A stretch of 60,767 nt of DNA from Ornithinibacillus contaminans (GTDB lineage Bacteria; Bacillota; Bacilli; Bacillales; Amphibacillaceae). This document shows positions 48,182 to 55,977 of the stretch, one piece after another. A program made the position numbers and the translations under genes. Location of the stretch: contig NZ_LDPV02000047.1 of NCBI RefSeq assembly GCF_001038425.2, positions 1 through 60,767 on the forward strand. The letters run 5' to 3'. How positions within the stretch are numbered: the stretch's first letter is position 1; the number at the start of each line of letters is the position of its first letter. A model generated the notes under the pieces. It was not told the origin of the DNA. It searched no databases and worked only from the letters and a program-made list of their open reading frames with translations.

Positions 48182-49210
48182 ATGGAAAAGAAAAAGGCAA
48201 TTGAATTTACACAAGAGCAAAAAAGTTTGATTTATAATCGTTTCGTTGCACCAGCTAATGGGACTTCTGAGGAAGCTTATCACTTCATAGAATACTGCGA
48301 AGAATTAGGGCTGAATCCACTATTAGGTGATGTGGTATTCCAAAAATTCGAAACGAAATATGGTCCGAAAACTAGTTTTGTAACTACTCGTGATGGGTTA
48401 TTACGCATTGCGGTACGTGATGAAAATTATGTCGGACCACCAATATCAAATGTGGTACGTGAGGGAGATCATTTTGAGTTTCTTCCTGCTGAGGGAACTG
48501 TTGTTCATAAATTTGGTAATAAACGAGGCAACATTTTAGGGGCTTATGCTGTTATATATCATAAGCAGTTTAGACCTTATGCTTGTTGGGCTGACTTTGG
48601 AGAATATTTCACAGCAAATGCAAATTCGCAACAAGGTAAATCATTTATCTGGGATAAATACCCAAGTTCTATGATTGAAAAAGTCGCGGAAACATTTGCT
48701 TTAAAGAAACAATTCCCTGTTGTTGGTGGATTAACTACTGAAGAAGAAATCGGTCAGGATATTAATTTACCAGAACAAATAAAAGGCGTTCCAAACGAAG
48801 GTAACAACCAAAGCAATCAGGGTGAACCTAAGTCCGATGAACAAACACAACCAGTTCAGGAAACTAAGCCTGAACCAAAGCGAGAAGATAAACCAGCTGA
48901 AAATGAACAACCTCAAGAACCAGCTCGAACTGAACCAGTAGCGAATGAGGAACAACCTGAAACTACTGAGTCAGTTAAAGGTGAAGAAGTTCAAATTGCG
49001 TCAGTTGAAACAGGTGTCAGTCCTTCAAAAGTACCTTTCGGGAAAGTGAACATTGTGAAAAATGATGGTTCAAAACTTCTCGTGCTTGCCAAAGGCAAAG
49101 AACTAACTGAATTAGTAAAGCCATTACAGGTAGGCGAAAAGGTAGTTATGGAAATTGAAGAACAAGGTGATTTCCATTTAATAAAAGGAGTGGCAACAGG
49201 TGTCAACTAG
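48182..49210 (+). CDS. recT: RecT/Bet-like single-strand annealing protein with C-terminal extension
   Basis: Residues 1-205 of this 342-residue protein match the RecT/Bet pattern. They show NGTSEEAYHFIEYCEELGLN with PLLGDVVFQKFE, TSFVTTRDGLLRIA, GAYAVIYHKQF and MIEKVAETFALKKQFP. A Gln/Glu/Pro-rich linker (about 210-280) leads to a C-terminal domain of about 60 residues (PFGKVNIVKNDGSKLLVLAK, then KPLQVGEKVVMEIEEQGDFH), which looks like a small beta-barrel. The extension is unusual for RecT. ATG 48182 is preferred over 48176 from the distance to AAAGAGG. It anneals complementary single strands during recombination, together with the SSB and nuclease in the same operon. Confidence 0.85.
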   Translation: MEKKKAIEFTQEQKSLIYNRFVAPANGTSEEAYHFIEYCEELGLNPLLGDVVFQKFETKYGPKTSFVTTRDGLLRIAVRDENYVGPPISNVVREGDHFEFLPAEGTVVHKFGNKRGNILGAYAVIYHKQFRPYACWADFGEYFTANANSQQGKSFIWDKYPSSMIEKVAETFALKKQFPVVGGLTTEEEIGQDINLPEQIKGVPNEGNNQSNQGEPKSDEQTQPVQETKPEPKREDKPAENEQPQEPARTEPVANEEQPETTESVKGEEVQIASVETGVSPSKVPFGKVNIVKNDGSKLLVLAKGKELTELVKPLQVGEKVVMEIEEQGDFHLIKGVATGVN

Positions 49211-49526
49211 AAAAATAGAACCAATTGCAACATTTGAATGGAAGATAGCTCAATCATTAATTGCTATGTTTCCTTCCATTCAAGGGGGTTCGGAATTAGT
49301 TTTGTGTGCAAAAGCCAAAGATGGCTCTGTACTCGTTCAGCATACTTGCATGGTATGTGAAATGTACGGTCATAAGAATTGCCCGTATGTTAAAAATGCG
49401 TTGTTTTTCTATATGTTATATAAGAAACAGCGTTTTGAACGGTACAAGATAGCACCAGAGAGGGTTGTTTTAAAGAAGGAATGGGAACAAATTCCGATTC
49501 CTTCTAAACAATCTGTAACAAATTAA
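49200..49526 (+). CDS. Cysteine-cluster protein of unknown function
   Basis: The 108-residue protein contains CMVCEMYGHKNC, three closely spaced cysteines plus histidine and a further upstream cysteine (VLCAKAK). This could hold zinc or an iron-sulfur cluster. It begins with GTG 49200, overlapping the recT stop, with AAAGGAG upstream. It lies between recT and the primase-type zinc-finger gene, so a replication or recombination role is likely, but no family is recognised. Confidence 0.6.
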   Translation: MSTRKIEPIATFEWKIAQSLIAMFPSIQGGSELVLCAKAKDGSVLVQHTCMVCEMYGHKNCPYVKNALFFYMLYKKQRFERYKIAPERVVLKKEWEQIPIPSKQSVTN

Positions 49527-49539
49527 AGGGGGATAGGGC

Positions 49540-50211
49540 ATGAGTATTTTGCCTAATATCGTTGATGTTGCGTTAGAACATAATCTAACTGTTAAAACTG
49601 GAACGATAGGCAAAAAGGAAGTCTTATGTAAATGTCCTTTCTGCCTTGAAGATTCCAATAAACCCAATAAATACTACTTATCTTTAAATGAGAATAAGAA
49701 CGTATTTAAATGTTGGTATTGTAAAAAGTATGGTGGCGTTCTGAAACTACTTTCTTTTCTAACTGATCAGAAGGAAAGTGACATTATTGAATCGCTGCGA
49801 AAACAAAATGGCTTTAGTTATAAGAAGCACCCTGCAGAAAAGCTAAGTAGAAATCAACTACGAATGATTGGTTTTCCTAACATTAATTGGGTTAATAATC
49901 GTGAATTTGATGTTGATCTCTATAAAGCATTTCGGGAACATGTGTATAAAGAATGGCTGGCTTTTGTTGATTATCAAAGATTAGAAGCCTATCAGACCAT
50001 ATATACAGGTATTCTTACCAATGATTACAAAGGGGCTATTGCTAAAGTCGAAAAGCTAGAACTTGAGCTAGGAGTAAATCTATTAGCTGATGTATTAAAA
50101 GAAATTTCAAATGATAAAAGGACTGAACGGGCGTCAGAGAGGGAAGAATTTGTACATTCAATTTTGAATAAAGAACACCCTTTCTACACATTGCAGTCCT
50201 CAATAATTTAA
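49540..50211 (+). CDS. Primase-type (CHC2-like) zinc-finger protein
   Basis: The N-terminal 75 residues of this 223-residue protein form a DnaG-like zinc ribbon: VLCKCPFCLEDSNKPNKYYL with two cysteines and FKCWYCKKYGGVLKLLSFL with two more. The Toprim catalytic domain of primase is absent. The remaining 150 residues are helical. It may load or guide a host primase on plasmid single strands, or act as a regulator. AAAGGGGG precedes the ATG. Confidence 0.75.
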   Translation: MSILPNIVDVALEHNLTVKTGTIGKKEVLCKCPFCLEDSNKPNKYYLSLNENKNVFKCWYCKKYGGVLKLLSFLTDQKESDIIESLRKQNGFSYKKHPAEKLSRNQLRMIGFPNINWVNNREFDVDLYKAFREHVYKEWLAFVDYQRLEAYQTIYTGILTNDYKGAIAKVEKLELELGVNLLADVLKEISNDKRTERASEREEFVHSILNKEHPFYTLQSSII

Positions 50212-50239
50212 AAAACTTATTAACTGGAGGAATATAAAA

Positions 50240-50677
50240 ATGATGAATAACTGTAACTTTATTGGAAGATTAGCTGGAGAAGTAGATATGCGTTATACAC
50301 CAAACGGAAAGGCTGTTGCTAACTTGTCTTTGGCAGTACAAAGAGCTGTTCCAAATCAAAACGGTGACCGTGAAGTAGATTACTTCCGTCATGTTGCTTG
50401 GGGCAAACCTGCTGAGACTATGGCGAATCAGCTCTCTAAAGGTGATATGATTGCTGTAACTTCAAGAGCCCAAACTCGTTCGTATGATGATGAAAACGGG
50501 AAAAAACAATATATTACGGAATTTGTAATAGAAGGATTTCCTACCTTCTTGAAAGTTAAGAAGTGGGAAAATGGAAATAACAACGGTTCTACTCAAAACC
50601 AAAATTCTAATAATAATAATCCATTTGAAGGACAAGCAGAGCCCATTGATATAGATGATAATGATTTACCATTTTAA
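50240..50677 (+). CDS. ssb: Single-stranded DNA-binding protein
   Basis: The 145-residue protein has an OB-fold domain (NNCNFIGRLAGEVDMRYTPN, then AVANLSLAVQRA and VDYFRHVAWGKPAETMANQL). A short Asn/Gln-rich linker and the acidic tip DIDDNDLPF recruit partner proteins. All are standard for SSB. Plasmid SSBs coat DNA entering the recipient and during replication. CTGGAGGAA precedes the ATG. Confidence 0.95.
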   Translation: MMNNCNFIGRLAGEVDMRYTPNGKAVANLSLAVQRAVPNQNGDREVDYFRHVAWGKPAETMANQLSKGDMIAVTSRAQTRSYDDENGKKQYITEFVIEGFPTFLKVKKWENGNNNGSTQNQNSNNNNPFEGQAEPIDIDDNDLPF

Positions 50678-50689
50678 TGGTGAATTATT

Positions 50690-51427
50690 ATGATATTTTC
50701 ATACAGTAGGCTTAAACTTTACGAAACGTGTCCTAGAAGATTTTATTACAAGTATGTTTTAGGAATTCCTGAAAATACTTCAACTAGTTTTCTAGCACTG
50801 GGTAAAGCTGTCCATAAGGCGATTGAATCTATTATTAAAGGGATTAGTTTTGAGGAAGCTATTATAGAAGGATATTCAGAATGTGATTTTCACCCTGATG
50901 TTTCCATTGAGGAAATTTCTAAGTTGGTGAAAAATGCTTCTGCAACTAAAAATATGGGGGAAACGGAAATTTATTTTCGTCTCCCTCTTTCTAATTCTCC
51001 AAATGCACCAGAAATACAAGGGTATATTGATCTTGTGAAAGGTAATAGGTTGGAAGATTGGAAAACTAATTGGAAAATGTATGATGTAAACGACAATCAT
51101 CAAATTGGTTTATATGCTTGGGCGTTACATCAGTTGAAAGGGTACGACCTTATAGAAGGTTCTTTATCTTTCTTGCGCTATAAAAAAGAAAGTAAATACT
51201 TCTTTAGTGAGGTCGATATGGAAAACGCAAAACAATGGGCGTTAAATCTAGCAAATGAAATCAATTTTAAACTTCAAATGCTCGATATTTTTCCTGAGAA
51301 ACTAGATGAGCTGTTTCCTGATATTCCATCTAGTTCTTGTGAGTATTGCCCGTTTGTACTGCGTTGTTATAAAGACAATGTGAGAGAGGAAGATATAAAT
51401 GGTAGCAGGAACACTTCTAGCTGTTAA
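50690..51427 (+). CDS. PD-(D/E)XK nuclease with Fe-S cluster motif (RecB/Cas4-like)
   Basis: The 245-residue protein shows the RecB-family nuclease order: histidine in GKAVHKAIE, Asp114 in GYIDLVKG, and Glu122/Asp123-Trp-Lys125. A QxxLYAW-type motif follows (HQIGLYAWAL). Four cysteines at 14, 217, 220 and 226 match the 4Fe-4S site of Cas4 and AddB. It is probably an exonuclease that makes the single-stranded tails used by the RecT protein in the same operon. Its end overlaps the next gene by 29 bases. Confidence 0.85.
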   Translation: MIFSYSRLKLYETCPRRFYYKYVLGIPENTSTSFLALGKAVHKAIESIIKGISFEEAIIEGYSECDFHPDVSIEEISKLVKNASATKNMGETEIYFRLPLSNSPNAPEIQGYIDLVKGNRLEDWKTNWKMYDVNDNHQIGLYAWALHQLKGYDLIEGSLSFLRYKKESKYFFSEVDMENAKQWALNLANEINFKLQMLDIFPEKLDELFPDIPSSSCEYCPFVLRCYKDNVREEDINGSRNTSSC

Positions 51428-51683
51428 TGAAATAAAGGACACAGTTAATAAGATTCGGAAAAACTTTGAACGTGTAAATGTTCAAAAGAGCAGCATTTCT
51501 TATTCAGATGTTGATGGAAAAGGCGTTTTAATGTATGAAGGTGGCTTGTTCACTCATATTCATACAAAACACGCCAAAGTCCACGTCCTAAATGATTTAG
51601 AAGTATATTCAATTCTCAAGAGTATAAGAGATAACGAATACAAGCTAACAAATGTACTTCAATTAATTAAAACTGATAAATAG
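51399..51683 (+). CDS. Small protein overlapping the nuclease gene
   Basis: A 94-residue soluble protein with a helical start (NEIKDTVNKIRKNFERVNVQ) and a strand-rich middle (GKGVLMYEGGLFTHIHTKHA). GAGAGAGGAAG lies upstream of the ATG inside the nuclease gene, so they are co-translated. No family is recognised; close coupling suggests that it works with the nuclease. Confidence 0.55.
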   Translation: MVAGTLLAVNEIKDTVNKIRKNFERVNVQKSSISYSDVDGKGVLMYEGGLFTHIHTKHAKVHVLNDLEVYSILKSIRDNEYKLTNVLQLIKTDK

Positions 51684-51692
51684 AAGGGAAAT

Positions 51693-52064
51693 GTGAAAAT
51701 AATGAATACACAAGTTGAAAATAAAAACCTAACTCAAGAAGAAGCTGTTGCACTAGCGAACGAGATTACAAGACTGGACTCAGCTGTAAAGCAAATGAAG
51801 AATCAACTAAAGGAATATGTTGATGAACATGGATCAGTCGAGGCTGGTGGTAATATCTGGGGCTATTCCGAAAGCGTATCTTGGAAACTTGAAAGTAAAA
51901 AGATGAAGGATCTTATGGCTATGATTACTATTGAAGGCTTTAATCCTTTGGAAATGCTATCAATTTCTAAGTCGAATCTTGATAAGTTAGGCTGGAGTGA
52001 TGATGTTTTGAAACAGTATGGAGAAAAGAAAGTATCAAGTCGCTTTGGTTCTAAAAAAGCCTAA
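51693..52064 (+). CDS. Phage-like helical protein of unknown function
   Basis: The 123-residue protein has a long helix (TRLDSAVKQMKNQLKEYVDE) and a second half with SESVSWKLESKKMKDLMAMI and ISKSNLDKLGWSDDVLKQYG. Proteins of this shape accompany recombination nucleases in phages, but I cannot name the family. The start is GTG 51693 after AAGGG; ATG 51702 is possible. It ends the first part of the operon before a terminator. Confidence 0.55.
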   Translation: MKIMNTQVENKNLTQEEAVALANEITRLDSAVKQMKNQLKEYVDEHGSVEAGGNIWGYSESVSWKLESKKMKDLMAMITIEGFNPLEMLSISKSNLDKLGWSDDVLKQYGEKKVSSRFGSKKA

Positions 52065-52079
52065 ATAACTTGATATGAC

Positions 52080-52112
52080 GGATAGGTTACACTTTGTAGC
52101 CTATCCTTTCTT
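52080..52112 (+). terminator. Terminator inside the RecT operon region
   Basis: GGATAGGTTAC and GTAGCCTATCC form an 11-bp stem with one mismatch and a short loop, followed by TTTCTTTATTT. Confidence 0.8.
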
Positions 52113-52150
52113 TATTTAAAAATCAAAGGTGAAGAAAAGGTGAAAATACT

Positions 52151-52546
52151 ATGAAAAACACAGAGAAAGTTTCATTGAATTTATTAGTTTTAGACTTCAA
52201 TTATTATATGTTCCAACATGAATTTAGTATTGTTAAAATCGAGGAAAATCGAGATACCTTAGAATTAGATGATTACTATAAAATCATTGGCTGTGAAAGG
52301 ATTGATATTACAGATTACAATGACGATATTGCAATCATTGTTGATGATGAAGGGCTCTTTAAAGAAAATACCTTTTATACTGAATTCGTTGCACCAGATG
52401 GCTGCAATTTCCAACTAGCAGGAAAGCTTATCTTTGCAAGGAATGTATATACTGAAAATGGCACATCTCTTACTGGATTAACGGCTGGAGAGTGTTTTAA
52501 ACTGATAGATTCAATTAAACCACGTTTAATGGGGGTACGTGCATAA
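52151..52546 (+). CDS. Unknown protein upstream of the methyltransferase
   Basis: A 131-residue acidic protein with a strand-rich centre (DIAIIVDDEGLFKENTFYTE). Its leader (TTTAAAAATCAAAGGTGAAG) resembles those before recT and after the gene at 7449. The stop overlaps the methyltransferase start (ATAATGA), so the two are coupled. The function is unknown. Confidence 0.55.
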   Translation: MKNTEKVSLNLLVLDFNYYMFQHEFSIVKIEENRDTLELDDYYKIIGCERIDITDYNDDIAIIVDDEGLFKENTFYTEFVAPDGCNFQLAGKLIFARNVYTENGTSLTGLTAGECFKLIDSIKPRLMGVRA

Positions 52547-53427
52547 TGAAATCTATTATTAGTTACCCTAATCGTGGAAAATGGGGCAATTCATCTTACA
52601 GGGGAAATTGCTCTGGACATGTTATTAAGGATATACTGGAACACTTCTACCCAAACTCACAACCTAAGAGATTCATAGAGGTTTTTAGTGGGGGTGGAAC
52701 TGGTGAAGCAGTAGCAAAAGAACTAGGTTATAAAAATAGCCTACACCTTGACCTAAATAACGGTTTCAATTGCCTAGCAGACGAAATTCCCTTTGGTTCG
52801 GATTTTGTGTTTTCACACCCGCCATATTGGGATATTATCGCTTATGAAAAACAACGGAATTTTTATAATCCTGACGATTTATCTAATGTTATGAGCTATG
52901 AAGAATTCATTAGCAAACTAGATAAAGTAAACGCTAAAATCTATCAGTCTTTATTAAATGGTGGAAGGCATGCTTTTCTGGTCGGTGATGTTAGGAAAAA
53001 AGGTAAATACTATTCCATTATTAAAGATATGACTTGGTTCGGAGATTTAGAGAGCCATATCATTAAATCGCAGCACAATACCTTCAGTGAAAATAAAACG
53101 TATTCTAAATACAATTTCATTCCAATAGTTCATGAACACCTACTGGTGTTTAAAAAGAACCAGGTTTGGAAAGTTGACTTGAAACGTACAGTCACTCAGT
53201 CCTTCGATTTACGCAACTTTAATAAGATTACTTGGCGTGATTTGATTCAAGGAGCTGTGGAATGGCTAGGTGGAAAGGCAACATTAGAACAAGTTTACAA
53301 GGTTATTGAAGGCAGTAATAAAGCTGTGAAAAACAATCATTGGAAGGAAAAAATTCGTCAAACGCTTCAATTGCACGATAACTTTGTGTCGTTTGAAAGA
53401 GGCGTTTGGCAATTGCAACATAATTAA
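52546..53427 (+). CDS. Orphan DNA methyltransferase (amino-MTase type) with C-terminal HTH-like domain
   Basis: The 293-residue protein has an SAM-binding motif (FIEVFSGGGTGEAVAKEL, about 43-60) and the catalytic motif IV as SHPPYW at 90-95. This matches [DNS]PPY of N6-adenine and N4-cytosine methyltransferases. The last 70 residues (RDLIQGAVEWLGGKATLEQV, then LHDNFVSFERGVWQL) look like a winged-helix HARE-HTH type domain. No restriction enzyme gene is nearby. Such enzymes protect incoming plasmid DNA from host restriction or mark hemimethylated DNA. Confidence 0.8.
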   Translation: MKSIISYPNRGKWGNSSYRGNCSGHVIKDILEHFYPNSQPKRFIEVFSGGGTGEAVAKELGYKNSLHLDLNNGFNCLADEIPFGSDFVFSHPPYWDIIAYEKQRNFYNPDDLSNVMSYEEFISKLDKVNAKIYQSLLNGGRHAFLVGDVRKKGKYYSIIKDMTWFGDLESHIIKSQHNTFSENKTYSKYNFIPIVHEHLLVFKKNQVWKVDLKRTVTQSFDLRNFNKITWRDLIQGAVEWLGGKATLEQVYKVIEGSNKAVKNNHWKEKIRQTLQLHDNFVSFERGVWQLQHN

Positions 53428-53430
53428 AAC

Positions 53431-53465
53431 AAAAGGGATTTCTGTTTTCTGCAGAGATCCTTTTT
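53431..53465 (+). terminator. Terminator after the methyltransferase gene
   Basis: AAAAGGGATTTCTG and CAGAGATCCTTTTT form an imperfect stem with a short loop and a T run. Confidence 0.8.
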
Positions 53466-53502
53466 CAATAAGTATTGGAAAACCTTTAGGAGAGTGAACT
53501 AC

Positions 53503-53862
53503 ATGGAAAAAACGATAAAAATATTTGGAATTGAAGGACTGGTAATAATGGCGATATATACGGTGTTACCAGTTCTAGCATATAACCTTGTCGGTTTAGA
53601 CGTGATGAATAGCATTATAATGTTTCTGGCGTATCTATTAATCTCGGTATGTGTATTTGCTTATATTGAAAGAAAATACATGAATGAAAGTATTGCTTTC
53701 ATTTTGTGTATCACGCCTTTCGCATACGGGATAGTAAATATGATTGCGGTTGAAACCGAAGCTCTATGGATTAAAATTCTTATTCTTATTCCAGCGGTGA
53801 TTCTATATATACCTTCACATACCTTTTTGAAGGCAAACTTTGCAGAATCAACTATTGAATAG
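53503..53862 (+). CDS. Four-pass membrane protein of unknown function
   Basis: A 119-residue protein with hydrophobic segments at about 9-29, 34-54, 66-82 and 87-106. ATG 53503 has AGGAGAG upstream; GTG 53494 is possible. It resembles small plasmid and phage membrane proteins without a known role. Confidence 0.55.
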   Translation: MEKTIKIFGIEGLVIMAIYTVLPVLAYNLVGLDVMNSIIMFLAYLLISVCVFAYIERKYMNESIAFILCITPFAYGIVNMIAVETEALWIKILILIPAVILYIPSHTFLKANFAESTIE

Positions 53863-53876
53863 GGGGATTTTAGAAT

Positions 53877-54104
53877 ATGGTATATGCAAACACTGAAATA
53901 GAACCAGAATATACGGAAGATACAAAACGCCTTTTGAAAAATGGTGATACTGCTTATTATATCGAAGGTGCTTGTGAATGGTGGGATAGTTGGTTGCGAA
54001 TGATTATCGACTGTTTTAAATCAGGAATGAGTAAAGAAGATATTAGAGAAGCACTAGACCTTGAGAACGGTGGGAATATCTACTGGACTGAATACTGGTA
54101 TTAA
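53877..54104 (+). CDS. Small acidic protein
   Basis: A 75-residue, Trp/Tyr-rich acidic protein (CEWWDSWLRMIIDCFKSGMS, then LENGGNIYWTEYWY). AGGGGGA precedes its ATG, 14 bases after the previous stop. The function is unknown. Confidence 0.55.
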   Translation: MVYANTEIEPEYTEDTKRLLKNGDTAYYIEGACEWWDSWLRMIIDCFKSGMSKEDIREALDLENGGNIYWTEYWY

Positions 54105-54131
54105 AATACCAAAAGGAAAGGGATTTTGTTT

Positions 54132-54278
54132 ATGAAGTTAATTAGGTGTCCAAAATGTGCAACAAGAGTAGTATTTCAAACAAAAGAAGATCTAGCATTT
54201 CACATTACAAAAGAAAGTGGAGAGAAAAAAATAGCAACTTACTACTGTGTAAAGTGTGATCTAGCGTTCAATAGTTAA
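54132..54278 (+). CDS. Mini zinc-ribbon protein
   Basis: A 48-residue protein with two CxxC pairs, RCPKCA at the start and YCVKCD near the end, enough to bind one zinc ion. AAAGGAAAGGG lies upstream of the ATG. It resembles the small zinc-ribbon protein encoded at 58825. Such proteins often act as transcription or nucleic-acid adaptors. Confidence 0.6.
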   Translation: MKLIRCPKCATRVVFQTKEDLAFHITKESGEKKIATYYCVKCDLAFNS

Positions 54279-54330
54279 TCCTCATTTCGCGGTAATAGAG
54301 TACGAATGTTTATCAAAACTAAGAAAAGAT

Positions 54331-54366
54331 AAGACTACCAATCAATTTAGATGGTAGTCTTTTTTA
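54331..54366. terminator. Terminator between converging genes
   Basis: AAGACTACCA and TGGTAGTCTT form a perfect 10-bp stem with an 11-base loop and a T run on the plus strand. Confidence 0.85.
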
Positions 54367-54834
54367 TTACTTATAAGGTTGTAGTCTGTGATTTTCAAGA
54401 ATCCAATCATCTTCTGCTAGCTTGTACCAATCAGGATCAATGTATCGAGCTTCTTCCTTGTGCCATTCAAAATTCACTAAATCAAATCTTTCCTTTGGAT
54501 AATGATTTCTCTCAATCCATCTAATTTTGTCATATAAAGTGGTATGTTCAGCTCGTATAGATTTTTTGTCTATATAATTATTTAATACCATTGTAGCAAT
54601 ATCTTCTACGAAATTAGTATTACCTACACCATCTGAATTTGCGCTAATAATGACTGTTGCAAGAAAACCATTATCTAAATCCTTTTGATTTCCTACATGG
54701 ATTTCAATATCACAATTATATACTGGAACTATACCATTTTCTCTAGGTACTAAGTTATCAGTTAAATAAGGCAGCTCAAATTTATAAATTCCTGAGTGAG
54801 TCGTGATACTTTCTATCTTTTTATTACCAAACAT
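54367..54834 (-). CDS. Unknown protein, last gene of a minus-strand operon
   Basis: The 155-residue soluble protein is acidic and Trp/Tyr-rich toward its end (FEWHKEEARYIDPDWYKLAE). No motif is recognised. GGGGGAAA lies upstream of the ATG, 13 bases after the preceding stop. It shares an operon with the zinc-finger gene and probably the gene at 55428. Confidence 0.55.
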   Translation of the reverse strand: MFGNKKIESITTHSGIYKFELPYLTDNLVPRENGIVPVYNCDIEIHVGNQKDLDNGFLATVIISANSDGVGNTNFVEDIATMVLNNYIDKKSIRAEHTTLYDKIRWIERNHYPKERFDLVNFEWHKEEARYIDPDWYKLAEDDWILENHRLQPYK

Positions 54835-54847
54835 AATTAATTTCCCC

Positions 54848-55390
54848 CTATAATCCTATGTTATTTGTAAACTTCGTCAAATAATCTTCCATTCCATAGC
54901 TGTTCATAAATTCTGTTGCAACTTCCTTATATTGCTTTCCGCATGATTCAATATCTATTAAAGATTCATCAGCAATTTCTTTAATTTCGGGAATGAAAGT
55001 AGAATCTTTATGCTGAAGATATTCCATACCTGAAATTGTCGCTTTTTTAAATATGGCAATTACTTTTTGATCTATGGCTGAATTTCGCTTGCTTAATATC
55101 TCTACAAAATCAAAAATTTGTTTATATTGATGGTTCGATAGCCAACCAGACATGCCATTGTTCAACACTTGATAATCATAATGAGAAATTAGTTCTAGTT
55201 CTTTGTCAGTTAACATAGTATACCCCCTTTGTATTGTGCTGGTAATTTTATGGTCCTTTTCACATGTACTGCATAGGTCTAGTTCATAATCGGTCATATT
55301 AATTTCCGTTTCTTCAAACTCATTCCCACACACAGAGCAGGTTGCTAATTCTTCAGTTTCTACGAATGAGTATATATCTTTTCTAAGCAT
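54848..55390 (-). CDS. Unknown protein with N-terminal four-Cys zinc finger
   Basis: The 180-residue protein starts with a Cys4 zinc ribbon, CSVCGNEFEE then LCSTCEKDH, followed by a helical body of about 130 residues. AGGAGGAA precedes its start. Its place under the shared operator suggests a role in the same programme as the transfer genes. No function is known. Confidence 0.6.
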   Translation of the reverse strand: MLRKDIYSFVETEELATCSVCGNEFEETEINMTDYELDLCSTCEKDHKITSTIQRGYTMLTDKELELISHYDYQVLNNGMSGWLSNHQYKQIFDFVEILSKRNSAIDQKVIAIFKKATISGMEYLQHKDSTFIPEIKEIADESLIDIESCGKQYKEVATEFMNSYGMEDYLTKFTNNIGL

Positions 55391-55427
55391 AACATATTCC
55401 TCCTTCTGTACTAAGAGACTTTAAGTG

Positions 55428-55655
55428 TTAATTCAATTGAATCTGCCTATTACTACTGTTGTATTTTAAATGAGGTAAATTACCTAATGCACTGTGATAA
55501 CTCAGCTTGCCTTGTTCCTTGATTTCGAAGTTGTGTAATATAGTGATTGCTGTTTCTAATTCTTCTCTCAAATTAGCTAAATTAACTTTAAGATTCGGCA
55601 ATACTTTAAAATCACTTACTGAAAAATGTTTCCGTTTTTTTAATTTGAACATCAT
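55428..55655 (-). CDS. Small protein, first gene of the minus-strand operon
   Basis: A 75-residue basic protein (FKLKKRKHFSVSDFKVLPNL, then REELETAITILHNFEIKEQG). AGGGGTAGT precedes the ATG on the minus strand. The shared operator lies 24 bases upstream. The function is unknown. Confidence 0.55.
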   Translation of the reverse strand: MMFKLKKRKHFSVSDFKVLPNLKVNLANLREELETAITILHNFEIKEQGKLSYHSALGNLPHLKYNSSNRQIQLN

Positions 55656-55678
55656 TACTACCCCTTGAAAAAAACCAT

Positions 55679-55694
55679 TAACTGTATTACGTTA
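55679..55694 (-). promoter_or_regulatory. Shared operator upstream of the minus-strand operon
   Basis: TAACTGTATTACGTTA matches the plasmid-wide 16-bp near-palindrome. It lies just upstream of the gene starting at 55655, and AT-rich promoter-like sequence (TATTATATATTA on the minus strand) is adjacent. The rest of the gap 55695-55977 is AT-rich. It holds a short ribosome-site-preceded frame (TTG 55914) of 12 codons that may be a leader peptide for the BdbD gene. Confidence 0.65.
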
Positions 55695-55977
55695 ATATTA
55701 ATATATAATACTTGATTATTGTTGTATAGAGTGAGTTGATTTAGAAGGTCTTTCATATAAAGCTTACATTCACTTTCTATTAATTCTTATAATAACAAAA
55801 ATAGGTATATTTAATCATTTTATAAAAATTTACCTTTTTCGCTATTATCTCCCAAAAAATGTGATAAAATGGAATATATTGAAAATTTGCAAGAAACGGG
55901 GGTGTCGGAAAGTTGAATTTAATTGTATTGGAGGTGAATTTAGTAGTTTAATTACTTTAAATTCTAGCGAGGTAATC

